Of a DNA stretch of 64,000 nucleotides, positions 60,236 to 64,000 are shown piece by piece. A model generated the notes under the pieces. It did no database searches, was not told where the DNA came from, and worked only from the letters and a program-made list of their open reading frames with translations. Position numbers and translations under genes: made by a program. Origin of the DNA: Anarhynchus alexandrinus (lineage: Eukaryota; Chordata; Aves; Charadriiformes; Charadriidae). The DNA lies in the NCBI GenBank assembly GCA_008711295.1, contig VUYV01000041.1, forward strand, positions 3,110,368-3,174,367. Direction: 5' to 3'. Every line of letters starts with the position of its first letter. Positions within the stretch are counted from its first letter, which is position 1.

Positions 60236-63200
60236 GATGATGAACATCATTTCTCAAACTTACTGTTTGATCACTTAAACCCCTATCAGTTTTTCTTTGT
60301 CAGTAACAGTTATTCAATTGACAGTAACAAAGATATTCAATGGAGCATAAGCCCCAGCTTTAAAATACTGATGAAACTGAGCATTCTGCTCTGCTGCAGT
60401 TTTGACCAAAACTGGTAATTTGAATTTTATTTACAGCTATTCCATAGCAAAACTGCAAACATCAAATGAGGTATCATCATTGCTTTTCTCCAGAGCTTGT
60501 GTGAACACGCTATGCAAACATGATGCTATTGTGCCAAGCAGTTGGACTCGCTTTGGATTATTTTTTTGGAAAACTGAATTAGTAACCTAAGCTGAATTTT
60601 TACATTATTGTCAGAAATCTTGGTCACATGTGCCAAAAACTGACATAAAGCAAAACATTTGCATTTATTTTTCACAAAGCAGAGGTCTTGTCAGCTGGCA
60701 CTGGCAGCCATTGGGAACAATATTTTTGTACCAAGAACAGAGTAGAAACAGTGCAGTAACAGCATGTTGCTTTGCAATCATGCTGTACTTCCTATTTCCT
60801 CCTATTCGAGGAAATGGCATACAGCAGCTCCCGTGTCACCTGCAGACTTTCCAAGGTCTTGTCATGCTGAGTTTCATGTGGGTGCCTGGAACTCAGTCTA
60901 TATTAAGGCTAACTCCATTCACAAACAGCAGGTTCCCCCACAACTGCTAATAACTTTTGCCCACTTCTGGCATGGGCTGAATAACCCCTGCTAACACACT
61001 GGCGAACCAGACATAAAAAAAGGCATCTCACTCATCATCAGTTCTCTCAGTTGTTCATAACTGGGTTTGAAGAGCGCATAACACACCCTGGTAACTGTTT
61101 TAGCACCCAAAATCAGAAAGGCAGGGAGGAAAAAAATGTTGCTGTTTAACTTAGCACAGAAAGAGAAGTGTCACTCATAGCCAAGTAGTGGTCACTACAC
61201 AGTGTCAGCAGTCACTGGATAAGACAAATAACCCTTACCAGCAGTATACGCTGAAAATACTTTGTGTTGGTGCCACCAATACCTCCGAGAACCAAAGCTG
61301 TATGAATGTGCCAGAAGCCACGTGAAGGCACCCAAGACTTCATCTGTTTCTTTCACTGCAACTCATTTAGATACACAAAAAACAGCTTTGAACTAGCTAG
61401 TTCGGGCACTGCTAGCAGTGCAGTTTAAACTTAGCAATAAATGCTTCCTGAAGGCATGTGTGCCATCGCTCTACTCATGCTAATGTGGAAGAGTACAGCA
61501 ATCAAATGGCAGGTTCTGCCTCCCATGGCAACTGGCACAGAGCTGATGTAATTGAAAGGAGAAATTTCCATGCTGTATCCTCCTCAGTTCATGTCTGAAC
61601 TGTGGACTTAAGTGGCGACTCATTAGTTTTGTGAGGTCAGCTAGTGGATCGATGCTACGTTACCTTTTATGTGCAGCTTACCAGATTCAGATAAGTGAAG
61701 CAGAGAGGCTGAACTCCCCCTGCCTTAGGGCAAGCTTGAAACTGGCCAGTGCTAAGCTGCTGAAAGAAGCATCAATAGGCTTATGACAGGAAGTTTAGGA
61801 ATTGAGCTTGCATTTCATGTAGTCGTGATCCCTTCAGTTGGTGATTGTGTGGTTCTACCCATCTGTGTGTGTAAATTTGTAAAAACTGGTTTTAGTTAGT
61901 GTGGTTAGAATGGAGTCAATCTAATGGAAATGAAATCATAGTCAGGACTGAAGACTGCAATATATGAGAACAATATACATAAATGTGAAATCTTGTATCC
62001 CAATACATTTTTCTGTTGAATACCATTTTAATAAGTTGGTACTGGTCTGGGAAACATCCTTTTTCCCCATAGCCACAGACACATGGTTGAAGGGGAAGGA
62101 CACAAAAGATCAGTATTCATAAGCACAAGATACTCTGTGTACATGCTGAACAGAAAAGTAGAGAACACAATGCCTGAGTGATCAGCAGTCCCATACAGCA
62201 CACTTGCCTGAGTAATGGCTTCGTAAACTGCCTCATGCTTTATATCTATGGATGTCCTATGTGCTAAAAATTACATTCTGGCCCTACTGAGCTCAACAGT
62301 AAAATCCCCTCTGAGTATAACCAGGGAAGACTCTTATCCACAGCACTATGGCATTTAAAGGCAATTTCATCTTCTGATTTTGCAATGCCAAAACCACTAT
62401 TTTTCTCAGGCAATCTACACACAACAATGTATGGTTCTAACTCTCTACCACAAATAGCACACTACTTGTTCGCAGACATCTCTGCCACAATTGTGTTAGA
62501 CGATGAAACTATTTGAATGCTTTCAGGCTCTGCTGACTCAGAGGCTGAACAGAGCTTGTACTCGCAGCACCGATTCCCCACTTGGCCTCTGTCCTGCTAG
62601 GTTGGATTCAGGTCAAGGTGACATAAACTAAGCATGGATTAAACTACAGGTATGACCAGCAGCATGTGTGTTTAACAGCAAAACCCTTCTCTAAAGACAT
62701 ACCACTGGGCTACAGGAGCTCGAGGATTTATCTAATCTAGCAACTATTTTCAGCTTGCTCAACTGAGGCAGCAAGGAAGGATAAACAAGCTTTCAAACTC
62801 ATCAAGACATTTTCTGACCATACTTACACAGTGTCTTCCTCCAAAGACTGTATCTGCAAAACGCATCGAAATATTTTCCTGGGCTTCTCCACATATTTTA
62901 CAGTTCTCTGTGTGTTGTTGCCTTCTTTGTGTGAAGATGAACCTTGCTGCCCTGTGAAATGCTGAACTACCCAGAACTATGACATTTAAAGAGACACACA
63001 ATCTCTAATACTGTCAACCAAAGACCTTGAGGTCTCTAAATGAAATCTTACTTTTACGTGAGTCCCACAGTGAATTTAAATAGTGTACCTTAAAGAAATC
63101 TTACCATTTTGTGAAATAAACTACTGAGATCTGTAGCTGCATAAATTTATATTTCTACAAAAAACCTGTGTTGTGGGAAATGCTTCAAAAAGGGGAATTT

Positions 63201-64000
63201 GCACCTGTTGGAATAATCCAACATATTATAAAGGTATTATACCTGCTTCCTTTAGGTTCTGACTTAATTAGAAGAGTAAAACTAGCATAAACAAAGAGAA
63301 AACAAAACAACCCCAATATGTGTTTCCCCTCTTTCCTCTACAGGATGGCTTCTTTTCATATTTACTTGTCTCCCAGGTTTTTTCATTTGTCTTGTAATAT
63401 TTATAGTCGTCTTTTTCTAGTTGTTTCTCCCTCTTGCCCTCTATGCTTATCTCTTGATTGACCCTCTTCTCTCTCTGCTGTGTCCATAAGCCCCACGCAC
63501 CTGCTTTCTATTCTGCTTTCCGTCAGCCATCTCCTCCTTGTGCCCTTGAACTCCATCTCGTCTCTTGCTTTTTCTCTCTTTCCTTGTACTCTACAAGATT
63601 CCCAGGTCAAGCCCATCTGAGTACAGCAGCTCTAATTTTAAAGCAAGCAGAGGTAGGAGCAGGTTTTCAGCACAGCATCTCACATTGCTGGGAGACATGG
63701 AGAGAGACGGTCACTGTGACAAAGAGGTGCATCATCACCACCCATAGTTCAAAAAATGCTAGCTATGAGGTGATTAACTAGAATTACCTGACTCAGCAGG
63801 CCTCGGAAGGAAACATGTACCCTTTTTTGATCAATGTGAAAAACATGGAGGCAAAAATAAAGTAACATGATTTCCAGCCATCCTCTTAGAACAAGATTCA
63901 ACACCGGAAATGCTTGCACAAAAATTGCACCATTATTTAACAAATTAGCTGGCAAGAGACACCCAACCCTGTCTGTTGATATTAGGTACTTAAATCATTT
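60236..64000. other. Downstream intergenic region
   Basis: No recognised gene. In mammals CEP83 lies 3' of TMCC3; none of its exons are seen, so it is probably beyond the window. Present are an RFX half-site-like CCATGGCAAC at 61523-61532, an isolated AATAAA at 61436 and a pyrimidine-rich stretch at about 63380-63600. A speculative minus-strand exon (62828-62951) is listed separately. Confidence 0.6.
62828..62951 (-). other. Speculative Cys-containing minus-strand exon candidate
   Basis: On the minus strand a 124-nt block is bounded by TTTCACAG (AG at 62953-62952) and a strong donor GTAAGTA (62827-62821). It is open in one frame within an 80-codon open frame (63001-62759). The block reads TENCKICGEAQENIS, then MRFADTVFGGRHC, with a CxxC pair and a later HC that could be a zinc-binding set. 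The pyrimidine tract before the AG is weak. I do not recognise the protein, and no partner exon was found in the window. Confidence 0.2.

Noticed and set aside
1..64000. CRISPR arrays, bacterial operons, phage or endogenous viral genes
   Set aside because: No regularly spaced repeats, no prokaryotic gene packing and no recognisable viral gene remnants; the sequence is ordinary vertebrate DNA with one multi-exon gene.

Overview
The window is vertebrate nuclear DNA, most likely from a bird (another CR1-rich sauropsid is possible). It is AT-rich and sparse in genes, and it has one CpG island. A 5'-truncated CR1 retrotransposon with the sauropsid CR1 3' end lies in the large intron. There is no operon-like gene packing and no prokaryotic, phage or CRISPR structure. 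Two single-base N positions, at 8294 and 17136, show this is an assembled draft.

The window holds one gene that can be supported well: TMCC3 (transmembrane and coiled-coil domain family 3), on the + strand and complete in coding sequence. Four coding exons join exactly in frame: 8485-8562, 48833-49731, 51239-51374 and 54082-54384. They encode 471 residues. Intron 1 is about 40.3 kb, intron 2 about 1.5 kb and intron 3 about 2.7 kb; all three are GT-AG. The product is an ER membrane protein with two coiled-coil regions and a C-terminal pair of membrane segments. A long 3' UTR probably runs to a polyadenylation signal at 60213-60218.

Layout: 1-7.85 kb is upstream non-coding DNA with one speculative minus-strand exon candidate. 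7.9-8.65 kb is the CpG-island promoter with exon 1, two E2F-like motifs and a very strong GC hairpin that contains an N. 8.56-48.83 kb is intron 1, with the CR1 copy, two MIR-like SINE relics, A/C-rich simple tracts, short tandem duplications and several perfect inverted repeats. 48.83-54.38 kb holds coding exons 2-4, with a perfect palindromic RFX X-box in intron 3. 54.38 to about 60.24 kb is the probable 3' UTR, with four Pumilio-type motifs. 60.24-64 kb is downstream DNA with one speculative minus-strand exon candidate.

No exotic new system is visible. The observations most worth checking are the RFX X-box, the two minus-strand exon candidates, the Pumilio motif density, the N-containing promoter hairpin and an in-frame ATG just upstream of exon 2.
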